This document shows, one piece after another, positions 38,349 to 48,401 of a stretch of DNA of 49,148 bases (its first letter is position 1; the number at the start of each line of letters is the position of its first letter). Source of the DNA: Alphaproteobacteria bacterium (GTDB lineage Bacteria; Pseudomonadota; Alphaproteobacteria; Micavibrionales; Micavibrionaceae); NCBI GenBank assembly GCA_023700945.1, contig JAMPXY010000004.1, forward strand, positions 1 through 49,148, in the 5' to 3' direction. The notes under the pieces are model-generated. The model had not been told where the DNA came from and made no database searches. It saw nothing but the letters and a program-made list of their open reading frames with translations. Position numbers and translations under genes: made by a program.

Positions 38349-39203
38349 ATGAAAACGCTGTCTCCGGTTCCCTTGGCCCCCGGCCTCTATCTGGTTTCGA
38401 CGCCGATTGGCAATCTGCGTGACATAACGCTGCGTGCCCTTGAGGTGCTGGCGGCGGTGGATGCCGTCGCCTGCGAGGACACCCGCATGACCGGTAAGTT
38501 GCTGGAGGCCCACGGGATCAAGGCGCCGAAATTGATTATCTATAATGACCACAGCGCCGATCGTGAACGCTCAGGAATTCTCAACATGCTGGCACAAGGG
38601 CAACGGGTGGCGTTGGTCAGTGACGCGGGCACGCCGCTGATTTCCGACCCCGGTTACAAACTGGTGCGCGATGCGCAGGATCTGGGCTTGAACGTGACGT
38701 CGCTGCCCGGGGCCAATGCCTTGCTGACGGCGCTGCAGCTCTCGGCCCAGCCGACCGATAAATTTTCCTTCCTCGGGTTTTTGCCGCCGAAGGAAAAGGC
38801 ACGGCAGGATGTTTTGAAGGAATGGCGGGCGGTGCCGGGGACGCTGGTGACTTATGAAACCGGGCCACGGTTGATTGCGGCCTTGTCCGATATGGCCAAG
38901 GTTTTGGGCCCTGACCGCCCGGCGGCGGTTACACGCGAATTGACCAAGATGTACGAGGAAGTCAGGCGCGATACGCTGGCTAACCTTGTCATTCACTATG
39001 AGCAAGCCGGAGAACCTCGCGGCGAGATCGTCATTGTGATCGGCCCCGGTGAAAAACCCGCCGTCACGGAAGATGATATCAAGGCCCGCCTCAAGGACTT
39101 GCTGACTGATTTGTCGGTGCGTGATGCGGCGGCTCAAGTGGCCGATGAAATGGGGATCGCCAGAAAAGAGGCTTATGATTTGGCTCTGCGGGTAAAAGGT
39201 TAA
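38349..39203 (+). CDS. rsmI: 16S rRNA (cytidine(1402)-2'-O)-methyltransferase
   Basis: 'GLYLVSTPIGNLRDITLRALEVLAAVDAVACEDTRMTGKLLEAHGI', 'VALVSDAGTPLISDPGYKLVRDA', 'PRGEIVIVIGPG'. Confidence 0.96.
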   Translation: MKTLSPVPLAPGLYLVSTPIGNLRDITLRALEVLAAVDAVACEDTRMTGKLLEAHGIKAPKLIIYNDHSADRERSGILNMLAQGQRVALVSDAGTPLISDPGYKLVRDAQDLGLNVTSLPGANALLTALQLSAQPTDKFSFLGFLPPKEKARQDVLKEWRAVPGTLVTYETGPRLIAALSDMAKVLGPDRPAAVTRELTKMYEEVRRDTLANLVIHYEQAGEPRGEIVIVIGPGEKPAVTEDDIKARLKDLLTDLSVRDAAAQVADEMGIARKEAYDLALRVKG

Positions 39204-39284
39204 ATTACCATAATATTGCAAATGATCGGGAAATAGGGTAGGGTGCCGCCAGTTGTGAGAGCCGGACAAGCCGGAGCAGGCCTT

Positions 39285-39980
39285 ATGAACCAGACCGAGC
39301 GGACTATTCAACAGATTTTTGAGAGAGGGGCGCAGGCCCTCGAGGCCATGTTTCGACCGGGCCGGGCGCTGCATCTTGGGATCGACTGGCAAAAACTGTA
39401 TTGTGATCCGGGCTTTGCGGCGAGCCAGTGCGGCGATCTCAAGCGGACACAAAAAATTCTGACCACGCTCGCGCGTATGGATCAGACCGTTGCAGAACTG
39501 CGCCCGCTACTGCCGACATGCTGGATATATCACGATGTGCCTCTGCACCAGAGCTTGCTGCTGGATGAACGTATCCTTGACGGTTTGGGCGTAGAGCAAG
39601 CCCGGCGCAAGCTCGATGAATTGCGGGCCGAAGCCCATCACATTTGTGCCACTGTCCGGCCCGGTGACCGCTGCTTTCCCAAGCCCGGCTATGATGCCTA
39701 TCAAAGTCGTGAGTTACAGGACTATCTCGCGCAATCAGGCATGACAGTTCACCTGATCAGCGGACTGGTGCGTAACGATTGTGTCCGCAAAAGCGAGAAG
39801 GGCGGAGCGGCCCGTGGCTATCAGATGTTTGTGATCGAGGATTTAACGGTGAATGATTATGAATACACCGATGAGTTCTATCTCGGGCTTTATATCGAAG
39901 CCAATCGTCGCGGTACCCATTGCGTGCGTGCGGACGACGTCAAACGTATTATCAATAAAGCACAGGGATTGTCAGTCTGA
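39285..39980 (+). CDS. Isochorismatase-like cysteine hydrolase, copy A
   Basis: Candidate triad Asp/Lys/Cys: 'HLGIDWQKLYCDPGF', 'FPKPGYDAYQSREL', 'LISGLVRNDCVRKSEKGGAARGYQMFVIEDLT'. Confidence 0.8.
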   Translation: MNQTERTIQQIFERGAQALEAMFRPGRALHLGIDWQKLYCDPGFAASQCGDLKRTQKILTTLARMDQTVAELRPLLPTCWIYHDVPLHQSLLLDERILDGLGVEQARRKLDELRAEAHHICATVRPGDRCFPKPGYDAYQSRELQDYLAQSGMTVHLISGLVRNDCVRKSEKGGAARGYQMFVIEDLTVNDYEYTDEFYLGLYIEANRRGTHCVRADDVKRIINKAQGLSV

Positions 39981-39982
39981 TC

Positions 39983-40690
39983 ATGATCATGAATAAATCA
40001 CCGCAAGCGCGCATGAGGGACAAGATCAACGAAATTTTCGCGCAGGGTGAAGTATCCCTGTGTGACACCCTGGCTGCCGGAAAAATCATCACGCATATTG
40101 GCATAGACTGGCAGCGGCTTTATTGTGATCCTGATTTTGAAGCGAGTCCGCACCGCAAGCTCAATAGTCCGGGAGTGCAGCAGGCGCTGGTGCAGATGCG
40201 GGCAACAATTGATGATTTACGCAGGCTGATGCCGACCATATGGGTGGTCCACGATATCAAAATTCAGAATGATTTTCTGGACCCTGATCATGAGGTATTC
40301 AATCTAGAGGGCAGGGAGCGGCAAAGGAAGATGGCTCTCTTGCGGATACAATCTCAGGATATGTGCCTCCCCACCTTGCAGGGAGAGCCAATTCTTAAAA
40401 AGCCTGAATACTGCGCCTTTGCAAAAACGCCTTTGCATGAGTTCTTGCAGGCGTGCAAAGTCGATGCTGTTTTGCTCTCCGGCGTCCTGAGGTCCGTCTG
40501 TGTCAAAGAAACCGCTCTGACGTCTGTTTCAATGGGCTATGATACCTACATTGCAGAAAATTTAACGGCTGATCAAACCCTGCAACATTTTCCGTCCTAC
40601 GCGAAGAGCGTCATCGAACGTGCCGAACAGGGCATCAAGATGGTCAGGTCTGAGAATATTCAAAAGATCCTGACGGGAGCGCCGCTGTGA
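39983..40690 (+). CDS. Isochorismatase-like cysteine hydrolase, copy B
   Basis: Candidate triad: 'HIGIDWQRLYCDPDF', 'ILKKPEYCAFAKTPL', 'LLSGVLRSVCVKETALTSVSMGYDTYIAENLT'. Starts 2 nt after copy A. Confidence 0.8.
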   Translation: MIMNKSPQARMRDKINEIFAQGEVSLCDTLAAGKIITHIGIDWQRLYCDPDFEASPHRKLNSPGVQQALVQMRATIDDLRRLMPTIWVVHDIKIQNDFLDPDHEVFNLEGRERQRKMALLRIQSQDMCLPTLQGEPILKKPEYCAFAKTPLHEFLQACKVDAVLLSGVLRSVCVKETALTSVSMGYDTYIAENLTADQTLQHFPSYAKSVIERAEQGIKMVRSENIQKILTGAPL

Positions 40691-41052
40691 AAAAGGGATC
40701 GGCCAATACTTACCGGACAGGGCTGCTGTCTGAATCGTGGGCGGCGTTGTTTTTGCGCTTGAAGGGCTACCGGATTCTGGCGCGGCGCTATAAAACCCCT
40801 GTCGGGGAAATCGATATCATCGCCCGTCGGGGCCGCCTGATTGCCTTTATCGAGGTCAAGCGCCGGGCCACAGTGGCTGAGGCACTGTCGTGTCTGACGC
40901 CTTCGATGCAGGGGCGGATTATCAATGCCGCCCGCCATTTTCTCGCCGTATATCCGGATTACGGTGATTATGACATGCGGTTTGACCTGATGGCGCTGGG
41001 GCGGGGATTTGCTGTCCGCCATCTGGACAATGCCTGGCAGACGCATACATAA
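40687..41052 (+). CDS. yraN: YraN family protein (UPF0102)
   Basis: 'GLLSESWAALFLRLKGYRILARRYKTPVGEIDIIARRGRLIAFIEVKRR'; GTG start overlapping the previous stop. Confidence 0.93.
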   Translation: MKKGSANTYRTGLLSESWAALFLRLKGYRILARRYKTPVGEIDIIARRGRLIAFIEVKRRATVAEALSCLTPSMQGRIINAARHFLAVYPDYGDYDMRFDLMALGRGFAVRHLDNAWQTHT

Positions 41053-41128
41053 TAGGGTCTCTGTTCGCTCTTGTTTGCCGTCCTATCGTTTTCTGTTCCT
41101 CCCTTATGGTTATTCGGTTGGTCTCATC

Positions 41129-41758
41129 ATGAATATCAAAAAAGTTTTCCTTCTCGTGTCCCTGATCGTGACGGCAGCGCAGCTTTCCGCCTGTGGAGCG
41201 GTGGGTCTTGCGGCCGGGGCGGGGGCGGCGGTGGGCATTGCCTCGCAGCAGGAAGGCGGGGTGAGTTCGGCGGCTACGGATGTGCGGATCAAGGCGATGA
41301 TCGCCGATAAATGGTTCAAGTATAAGGTCGATACCTTCTCCAAACTCAGCACCACGGTTAATCAAGGCCGGGTGTTGATCACGGGCGTGGTGCAAAACCC
41401 GGATGACCGCGTTGAGGCGGTGCGTCTCGCCTGGCAGGTTGAGGGCGTCAAGCAGGTGATCAATGAAATCCGTGTGGCCGATAGCGAAGGCGTTCCCGGT
41501 TTTGTCCGTGATACCTGGATCACCACCCGTCTGCGCACGGCACTGACCTTTGACAAGGAGGTCGGGGCGATCAATTACACCATCGATACCGTGCAGGGGA
41601 CCGTCTATCTGATGGGGGTTGCGCGCAATCAGGCCGAACTCGACAAGGTCATCGAGATTGCCCGCGGTATTCCCAATGTTAAGCAGGTCATCAGTTATGT
41701 GAAGCCGCTGGGTGAGGCCGTGCAAGGTCAGGAAGGCCAGCCATGGCTGCAGCCCTAG
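41129..41758 (+). CDS. BON-domain outer-membrane lipoprotein (DolP/YraP-like)
   Basis: Lipobox 'TAAQLSACGA'; two BON domains 'DVRIKAMIADKWFKYKVDTFSKLSTTVNQGRVLITGVVQNPDDRVEAVRLAWQVEGVKQVINEI' and 'ITTRLRTALTF...TVQGTVYLMGVARNQAELDKVIEIARGIPNVKQVISYV'. Confidence 0.92.
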   Translation: MNIKKVFLLVSLIVTAAQLSACGAVGLAAGAGAAVGIASQQEGGVSSAATDVRIKAMIADKWFKYKVDTFSKLSTTVNQGRVLITGVVQNPDDRVEAVRLAWQVEGVKQVINEIRVADSEGVPGFVRDTWITTRLRTALTFDKEVGAINYTIDTVQGTVYLMGVARNQAELDKVIEIARGIPNVKQVISYVKPLGEAVQGQEGQPWLQP

Positions 41759-42594
41759 AGCCAATCTTTGTCCGCCTGCGCGAAATTGGCAGTGGCACGG
41801 ATGCTGAGATTGATCTGGGCAAAACCGCCTTGCTGCTCTCGGAACTGGCGCATCCCGGGATTGTCTCCGAGCGTTACCTAGCGCATATCCGCAAGCTGGG
41901 CGAAGATGTGGGACATCGTTATCACAGTTTGCTGACGGCAGGGGCCGAAGATAGTGCCGATACAAGACTGGCCGCGCTCAAACACACACTGGCAGATCAA
42001 TACGGCTATCACGGTGACGAGGTTCAATATGATGATATCCGCAATGCCGACCTGATTGATGTGATTGAACGACGCATGGGCATGCCGATTACGTTGTCGA
42101 TTCTCTATATTCTGGCGGCGCAGGCGCAAGGTTGGGATGTGGCGGGCCTGAATGTCCCCGGTCATTTTGTTGTCCGGTTGGAAAAAGACGGCCAACGCCT
42201 GATTTTCGATCCTTTTCATTGTTGCGCAGTGCTCAATGCCCCTGATCTGCGCCAGTTGATTAAAAAGACGATGGGCGAGCATGCCGAGCTTTCCGCCAGC
42301 TATTTTGAGCCAGTGGGGCCGCGCCAGATATTGATCCGCTTGCAAAACAACATCAAAATCCGCCTGATCGAGGGTGAGGATTACGAGCGGGCGTTGCAGG
42401 TGGTGGAATCGATGCGGGCGCTTGATCCGCATGAATACCGGTTACTGCTGGATGCAGGTGTCCTTTGCGCCCGCACTGGCCGGGCGCAGGCGGCGATGGT
42501 CGCGCTTGAGGATTATATCAAACAGGCCCCCGACCAGCGCGATCGTCAGGAAGCGGCGATTTTGCTCCAGCATATACGCAGTACACTGCAGTAA
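41743..42594 (+). CDS. SirB1-family transglutaminase-like/TPR protein
   Basis: 'DVIERRMGMPITLSILYILAAQAQGWDVAGLNVPGHFVVRLE', TPR-like C-terminus; overlaps the BON gene by 16 bp. Confidence 0.88.
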   Translation: MAAALEPIFVRLREIGSGTDAEIDLGKTALLLSELAHPGIVSERYLAHIRKLGEDVGHRYHSLLTAGAEDSADTRLAALKHTLADQYGYHGDEVQYDDIRNADLIDVIERRMGMPITLSILYILAAQAQGWDVAGLNVPGHFVVRLEKDGQRLIFDPFHCCAVLNAPDLRQLIKKTMGEHAELSASYFEPVGPRQILIRLQNNIKIRLIEGEDYERALQVVESMRALDPHEYRLLLDAGVLCARTGRAQAAMVALEDYIKQAPDQRDRQEAAILLQHIRSTLQ

Positions 42595-42836
42595 CGGGTG
42601 ATCTGGTTTCGTGCCCCAAAATGACCTTATTTTTGTCTTGGCACCGCCTTGCCCGGTTCGCAGAATATCCGCAGATTCTGGTGGGCAGAGGCTGAAAAAA
42701 GACTTGACGCCTCTTGTTTAACAAGGCCTGCCGGATTAGAACTAGGTAACTAAAGGATTCGGGTGTTCAAAGCGCCATAGCCGGTGCCCTCCCCCGTCGT
42801 GATTGTTTAAAATTAAGGATTCAAGGAGAATACCCC

Positions 42837-43361
42837 ATGTTGTTCATACGCGGTTTGCTGATGATGGCCGTTGTTGTTTCTCTCAGTGCTTGCGAGTCAA
42901 CAAAAGACAAAAGTGAAGATGGCGTTCAGGTCACTGATGGCATGTCAGCCGGGCCGCTTGATGGCACCGAAACTTATGGTGCTGCCGGTGCTGACGGGGT
43001 TGTTCCCGGCACCCAGCAGGATCTGGTGGTGAACGTGGGTGACCGCGTCTTCTTCGGTTATGACCGTTACGATGTGGCTCCGGAAGGCCAGCGCGTTCTC
43101 GAAATGCAGGCTGAATGGCTGAAGCGTTACCCGAACAACAACGTGACGATTAAAGGTCACGCCGATGAACGCGGCACACGCGAATACAACCTGGCTCTGG
43201 GCGAACGTCGTGCCAGCGCTATTAAAAACTATCTGATTGCTCTGGGCGTACCGGCAACCCGTATCAACACCATCAGCTACGGCAAAGAGCAGCCCGCAGT
43301 TATGGGTTCAAATGAAGATGCCTGGGCACAAAATCGCCGTGGTGTAACCGAAGTTGACTAA
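42837..43361 (+). CDS. pal: Peptidoglycan-associated lipoprotein
   Basis: Lipobox 'SLSACES'; OmpA-like 'NNVTIKGHADERGTREYNLALGERRASAIKNYLIALGVPATRINTISYGKEQP'. Confidence 0.96.
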   Translation: MLFIRGLLMMAVVVSLSACESTKDKSEDGVQVTDGMSAGPLDGTETYGAAGADGVVPGTQQDLVVNVGDRVFFGYDRYDVAPEGQRVLEMQAEWLKRYPNNNVTIKGHADERGTREYNLALGERRASAIKNYLIALGVPATRINTISYGKEQPAVMGSNEDAWAQNRRGVTEVD

Positions 43362-43374
43362 GACGGATTTGAAC

Positions 43375-44379
43375 ATGAAATACGGTTCGGCATTCAAGGC
43401 ACGGAAGTTTTACCTTCCGTGCCTTGCGGCTTTTCTCGGAATGGGGCTTTTCTGTGTCACGCCGGTGGCGCTGGCGCAATCCGGTGATACCCAGTCGCGG
43501 CTGAACCGGCTCGAGAACGAGATTGAAACCTTAAGCCGGGCGTTGTTCAAAGGCGAGGAGCCGCCTGCGGGTGCGTTTTCGTCCCCTACCGCTGATGCCG
43601 CGCGTGCGGCGTCTGAGGTTCGTATCAACCAATTGGAAACCGAATTACGCGCCCTGACCGGACAGGTCGAGCAGCAGGCTTATGAACTGCGTTTGCTCAA
43701 AGAAGAGTTTGAAGCTTTTAAAACGGCCCCGGCCAATAACGGCCTGACCCAGATGGGGCGGCCGATGGGTGAGAATCCTCTCAGCACCAGCCTTTATGGC
43801 GATACGCCAGTGGCGAGCCCGGCGATGGCCAACCCGGTTATGACCGGGGGTGAACCCGGGATCGGTGGCCCGCGTTTCGAACAAATGACGCCGCCACAGC
43901 CGCAAGCTCAGACCGCCCCTTACACAACGCAAGCGGGCCAGCTTGGGACTTTGTCGAAGACCGCAGAGGGAGTTTTTACGCCACCGGCGACCAATGACCC
44001 GACAGCGGTTTATGAATCAGCTTTTTCACTGGTGCGTGACGGGTCTTATGGTCAGGCGGAATTGGCTCTGACTAATTTCCTAACCCGCTTCCCCGACCAT
44101 ACGCTGGCCCCAAATGCGCGCTACTGGCTGGGGGAAACCTATTACGTGCGCAAGGATTACCAGCAGGCGACCCGTGTTTTCGCCGAGGCCTATCAGCAAG
44201 CGCCCAAAGGCCCCAAGGGCCCTGATAATTTGCTGAAACTTGGGCTGTCTCTGGCTGGGCTGGGCAAGACTCAGGATGCCTGTGTTGCCCTCAAGCAGCT
44301 CACGCTTGAATATGGCGGCACGGCTAATCCGGTTATCGACCGGGCCGGCCGCGAAATGGCGACGATTGGCTGCCCCTAG
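43375..44379 (+). CDS. cpoB: Cell division coordinator CpoB/YbgF
   Basis: Signal peptide, coiled coil 'RLNRLENEIETL', C-terminal TPR 'AVYESAFSLVRDGSYGQAELALTNFLTRFPDHTLAPNARYWLGETYYVRKDYQQATRVFAEAY'; downstream of pal. Start at MKYGSAF preferred. Confidence 0.92.
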   Translation: MKYGSAFKARKFYLPCLAAFLGMGLFCVTPVALAQSGDTQSRLNRLENEIETLSRALFKGEEPPAGAFSSPTADAARAASEVRINQLETELRALTGQVEQQAYELRLLKEEFEAFKTAPANNGLTQMGRPMGENPLSTSLYGDTPVASPAMANPVMTGGEPGIGGPRFEQMTPPQPQAQTAPYTTQAGQLGTLSKTAEGVFTPPATNDPTAVYESAFSLVRDGSYGQAELALTNFLTRFPDHTLAPNARYWLGETYYVRKDYQQATRVFAEAYQQAPKGPKGPDNLLKLGLSLAGLGKTQDACVALKQLTLEYGGTANPVIDRAGREMATIGCP

Positions 44380-44416
44380 ACCGGACGACCCTCAAATTTA
44401 TCTTGATTATGAAAAT

Positions 44417-44445
44417 TTGATTTCCGCCCGGTTTTGTGGTACATT
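44417..44445 (+). promoter_or_regulatory. Sigma70-like promoter
   Basis: TTGATT-N17-TACATT, 66 bp upstream of the 44512 start codon. Confidence 0.5.
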
Positions 44446-44511
44446 CTACCGCAATCATGTAAGTCAAAGAGAGACCTTGCTGTTAAAACGGGTCTCCGGG
44501 GTGTAGAAAAA

Positions 44512-45114
44512 ATGGCGGGTAACGATCTCATAGCCAACCGTGGCCAGCAGGTACCGGAATACAGCGAGTATCTGAGTTATGGCGCCAATCAGGTTAGCAT
44601 TTTCTTCAACTGGGCCGCAGATGCGGCAGGGCAGTTTGTTCAGTTTGTTTCGCCAACCGCGGCTGCCGGGTGGGCTGCTTTTGGTACGGCGGCAATGACC
44701 TATGCGCTGATGCGCGTACGCACGCCCTCGGGGGCCAGCCGTAACGAGGCTCTGACCAGCAAAATATTTAACAGCCGTCACGGCACCTATACCCATAGCT
44801 TGCTGAGTGGCTTGACCCTCGCGGCTACAGTGTTTGCGACCTCCATGACCGCCTATAACTATGTTGGTTATGAAATGCAGGGTAATGTGGCCCCGGGCAG
44901 TTATAGCGGACAGCAGATTACGGTCGAGCGGGCAAAGGCGGGGGGCAATCCGGCGGCGATTCTTGAAACACCTCGCCAGAAAACCGCGAGCCAGTCATCG
45001 GGATCAATCAAAAAACGCGAACTGGTTGACCCGTTTGCTGATTATCCGGTGCAACCTGTGTCCCCGGCCGATAAACGCACGGTCAAAGGCGATCCCTTTA
45101 AAAATCAACCGTAA
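44512..45114 (+). CDS. Hypothetical membrane-associated protein between cpoB and tilS
   Basis: 200-aa ORF from MAGNDLIANRGQQVPEY; hydrophobic segments 'AAAGWAAFGTAAMTYALM' and 'LLSGLTLAATVFATSMTAYNYVGY'. Confidence 0.75.
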   Translation: MAGNDLIANRGQQVPEYSEYLSYGANQVSIFFNWAADAAGQFVQFVSPTAAAGWAAFGTAAMTYALMRVRTPSGASRNEALTSKIFNSRHGTYTHSLLSGLTLAATVFATSMTAYNYVGYEMQGNVAPGSYSGQQITVERAKAGGNPAAILETPRQKTASQSSGSIKKRELVDPFADYPVQPVSPADKRTVKGDPFKNQP

Positions 45115-45163
45115 TTAACCTGTCTATTTGTAAGACTGAGGCAATCCGCGCTATATAAGCGTT

Positions 45164-46213
45164 ATGGATCCTTTTGTGCTGTTAGACCCTCTCCCGGCGG
45201 AAGAGCCGGCGTTACCGCTGGCGGCAACGGAGTTTGAACAATTAGCGGTGATGCGCGGTCTGGAAACCGCTACAGCGCTGGCGGTGGCGCTATCGGGCGG
45301 TGCTGATAGTCTGGCGCTCTGCGCTTTGCTGGCTGACTGGTGCGCGGTCCGCCATATCCCTTTGCATGCGATCGTCGTTGATCATGCCCTGCGCCCAGAA
45401 TCCGCAGAAGAAGCACAGAGCGTGGCCGAGATTGTCCGCACCCGGTTCCCCGGTGTTGTCCCTGTCATTCTGCGGCGTGATCCCGAGACGATTTCTTCAA
45501 CCAGGTTGCAGGAAGCCGCCCGTCATGACCGCTATCAACTGATGGGGGATTATTGTGAGCGTCATCACATCCGCCATTTGTGTCTGGCCCATCACCAGAA
45601 TGATCAGGCCGAGACGTTTTTGTTCCGGCTGGCCAAGGGCAGCGGTATTGACGGGCTGGCGGGGATGAGACCAGTAGTGAGGGCGCCGGGGCGCGATCTG
45701 GTGTATCTGCGCCCGTGTTTGGATCTGCCCAAAGAACGGCTGGTGGCGACATGTCGGGCGCGGGGCCTTGTTTTTGTCAATGATCCCTCGAATGAGAGTG
45801 ACCGGTTTGCCCGGGTACGTATTCGCCAGTGGCTGGCGGGACTGGCCGATGAAGGGCTGACGATCAGGCGATTGTCGGTGACAGCACAGCGCCTGGAGCG
45901 GGCGGTGTGCGCCCTTGATGCGATCACAACGCAAATCTGGCAGCAGGCGTGTGTGCTGGCGACAGAGGACGAGCTGGTTTTTGATCTCGCGGTTCTGGCG
46001 CATCAGCCTGAGGATATTCGTGTCCGTTTGTTGCTGCGGGCTTTACAGCAGCTGGGCGGGGTTGTCGGTTATCCGCCGCGCCTCGAACAGGTTGAAGCGC
46101 TGCAGCAGCTTATTTTTGATAAGACCGGGTTTACCAGAACCACGCTGCATCATTGCCTGATTGAAAAGTCAGAAGCCCGCCAAACGCTGCGCGTCTACCG
46201 GGAAAATTCATAA
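45164..46213 (+). CDS. tilS: tRNA(Ile)-lysidine synthase
   Basis: PP-loop 'ALAVALSGGADSLALCALLADW'; 'HLCLAHHQNDQAETFLFRLAKGSGIDGLAGM'; 'DPSNESDRFARVRIRQWL'. Confidence 0.95.
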   Translation: MDPFVLLDPLPAEEPALPLAATEFEQLAVMRGLETATALAVALSGGADSLALCALLADWCAVRHIPLHAIVVDHALRPESAEEAQSVAEIVRTRFPGVVPVILRRDPETISSTRLQEAARHDRYQLMGDYCERHHIRHLCLAHHQNDQAETFLFRLAKGSGIDGLAGMRPVVRAPGRDLVYLRPCLDLPKERLVATCRARGLVFVNDPSNESDRFARVRIRQWLAGLADEGLTIRRLSVTAQRLERAVCALDAITTQIWQQACVLATEDELVFDLAVLAHQPEDIRVRLLLRALQQLGGVVGYPPRLEQVEALQQLIFDKTGFTRTTLHHCLIEKSEARQTLRVYRENS

Positions 46214-46239
46214 TCAAAATTCATAATCCCCTTGTTTGC

Positions 46240-46268
46240 TTGGACAAATGGCTTAAATTCTCTATAAA
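46240..46268 (+). promoter_or_regulatory. Sigma70-like promoter upstream of ftsH
   Basis: TTGGAC-N17-TATAAA, 42 bp before the GTG start. Confidence 0.5.
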
Positions 46269-46310
46269 TAGAAAAGCTATATTTCCCTTACAGAAAAGGC
46301 AGTTTACAGC

Positions 46311-48230
46311 GTGAACAATTTCAGCCGCAATTTGATGTTCTGGATGGCCATTGGCATCCTGTTGATGTTCTTGTTCAACGTGTTTCAGGGCACGCAGGCG
46401 CAACGTCCCGGCACCGGCGAACTGATGGCTTATAGTGACTTCATGGCCGAGGCTGCAGGCGGACGCATTTCCGATATCACGATCAAGGGTCAGAATATCA
46501 CCGGCCATTACACCGGCACCGGCAAAGAATTCGGGGTGATGATTCCCAATAGTGAAAACGTGGTCGAACGCCTGAAAGGCACGGGCGTCCGTATCACCGC
46601 CGAGCCACAAGACCCGGAAAAAATCAGCGCGCTCGGTTTGTTCCTCTCCTGGTTCCCGATGCTGCTGCTGATCGGTGTCTGGATTTTCTTTATGCGCCAG
46701 ATGCAGTCCAAGGGAGGCGGCGGGGCCCTCGGTTTTGGCAAGTCGCGTGCGCGTATGCTGACCGAGGCCCATGGCCGCGTCACCTTTGACGATGTCGCCG
46801 GGATTGAAGAGGCCAAGGTGGAGCTGCAGGAAATCGTTGAATTTCTTAAAGATCCGCAAAAATTCCAGCGTTTGGGCGGTAAAATTCCCCGTGGGGCTTT
46901 GCTGGTGGGTTCACCCGGTACTGGTAAAACCCTGATCGCACGGGCGGTTGCGGGTGAAGCCAATGTACCGTTTTTCACCATCTCCGGCTCTGACTTCGTC
47001 GAGATGTTTGTCGGTGTCGGGGCATCCCGCGTTCGCGACATGTTCGAACAGGCCAAGAAAAACGCACCCTGTATTATTTTCATTGATGAAATCGATGCGG
47101 TGGGCCGTCACCGCGGGGCAGGTCTGGGCGGCGGGAATGATGAACGTGAACAAACCTTGAACCAGTTGCTGGTTGAGATGGACGGGTTCGAGGCCAATGA
47201 GGGCGTGATTATTCTGGCGGCGACCAACCGTCCGGATGTGCTCGATCCGGCCTTGCTGCGTCCGGGCCGCTTTGACCGCCAGATCGTGGTCCCGCTGCCT
47301 GACGTGAAGGGCCGTGAAAAAATCCTGCAAGTTCACATGAAAAAAGTGCCGTTGGCCAAAAATGTCGAGCCGTTGGTGATTGCTCGCGGAACTCCGGGAT
47401 TTTCCGGGGCGGATCTGGCCAATCTGGTCAACGAAGCCGCCTTGCTGGCCGCCCGCCGCAACAAGCGTGTCGTCGGCATGGAAGATTTCGAAGAAGCCAA
47501 AGATAAAGTGATGATGGGCGCCGAGCGTAAATCCATGGTCATGTCCGACAACGAGAAAAAACTGACTGCCTATCACGAAGCCGGTCATGCTGTGGTGGCG
47601 GTGCACCTTGAGGAATCCGATCCGGTGCATAAGGCCACGATTATTCCGCGTGGCCGTGCGCTCGGCATGGTGATGCGTCTGCCCGAGGGTGACCGTGTGT
47701 CAATGACAAGGGCCAAGCTCAAGGCGGATCTCGCGGTAGCGATGGGGGGCCGTCTGGCCGAGGAGTTGATCTTCGGTTACGACAAGGTCACGACCGGGGC
47801 GTCGAGCGATATTTCGATGGCCACCAATATGGCGCGGCGCATGGTTACGGAGTGGGGGATGTCCGACAAGCTCGGGCCGCTGCGTTACACATCGGATCAG
47901 GAAGAAGTGTTCCTTGGCCACTCGGTTTCGCAAAGCAAGAACATGTCTGATGATACGGCCAAGATCGTGGATCAGGAAGTGCGGTTGATTGTCGAGGAGG
48001 GGTACAACAAGGCCAAGGAAATCCTCACGACCTATATTGATCAGTTGCACAGCTTGGCCAAGGCGTTGCTCGAATATGAAACCCTGACAGGCGATGAAAT
48101 TCGCGGCCTGTTGCGTGGCGAGCCGATTATCCGGATTGATGATCAGCATGATGCCGATGACAGCAAGCCCAAATCTTCGGTGCCCAAGACCGGCGGTTTT
48201 GGCAGTGGCGAAGTACCGCAAGGGGCGTAA
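46311..48230 (+). CDS. ftsH: ATP-dependent zinc metalloprotease FtsH
   Basis: '[59 protein letters not shown]', SRH '[23 protein letters not shown]', '[13 protein letters not shown]'. Confidence 0.98.
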   Translation: MNNFSRNLMFWMAIGILLMFLFNVFQGTQAQRPGTGELMAYSDFMAEAAGGRISDITIKGQNITGHYTGTGKEFGVMIPNSENVVERLKGTGVRITAEPQDPEKISALGLFLSWFPMLLLIGVWIFFMRQMQSKGGGGALGFGKSRARMLTEAHGRVTFDDVAGIEEAKVELQEIVEFLKDPQKFQRLGGKIPRGALLVGSPGTGKTLIARAVAGEANVPFFTISGSDFVEMFVGVGASRVRDMFEQAKKNAPCIIFIDEIDAVGRHRGAGLGGGNDEREQTLNQLLVEMDGFEANEGVIILAATNRPDVLDPALLRPGRFDRQIVVPLPDVKGREKILQVHMKKVPLAKNVEPLVIARGTPGFSGADLANLVNEAALLAARRNKRVVGMEDFEEAKDKVMMGAERKSMVMSDNEKKLTAYHEAGHAVVAVHLEESDPVHKATIIPRGRALGMVMRLPEGDRVSMTRAKLKADLAVAMGGRLAEELIFGYDKVTTGASSDISMATNMARRMVTEWGMSDKLGPLRYTSDQEEVFLGHSVSQSKNMSDDTAKIVDQEVRLIVEEGYNKAKEILTTYIDQLHSLAKALLEYETLTGDEIRGLLRGEPIIRIDDQHDADDSKPKSSVPKTGGFGSGEVPQGA

Positions 48231-48255
48231 GTTTTTAGCATGCTTAGAATGACTC

Positions 48256-48295
48256 GCAGACAGCTCTTTCTAGAGGGCTGTCTGCTGTTCTTTTT
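48256..48295 (+). terminator. Intrinsic terminator downstream of ftsH
   Basis: GCAGACAGC...GCTGTCTGC hairpin followed by TGTTCTTTTT. Confidence 0.75.
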
Positions 48296-48401
48296 GCGAG
48301 CCCCGTAGCGATGGCCTATAGCTTTGCCAACCCTCATGGCTTAAAATTATGTAAGGATTTGTGCATAAGGAAGAATACCCAATTCTGTAGGTAACAATAT
48401 T

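Noticed and set aside
38571-39452. 293-aa minus-strand ORF opposite rsmI
   Set aside because: Shadow ORF; rsmI motifs are unequivocal.
40922-41965. 347-aa minus-strand ORF across yraN, the BON gene and sirB1-like
   Set aside because: Spans three well-supported plus-strand genes; biased composition, no domain.
46911-47630. 239-aa minus-strand ORF opposite ftsH
   Set aside because: Shadow ORF inside the FtsH AAA domain.
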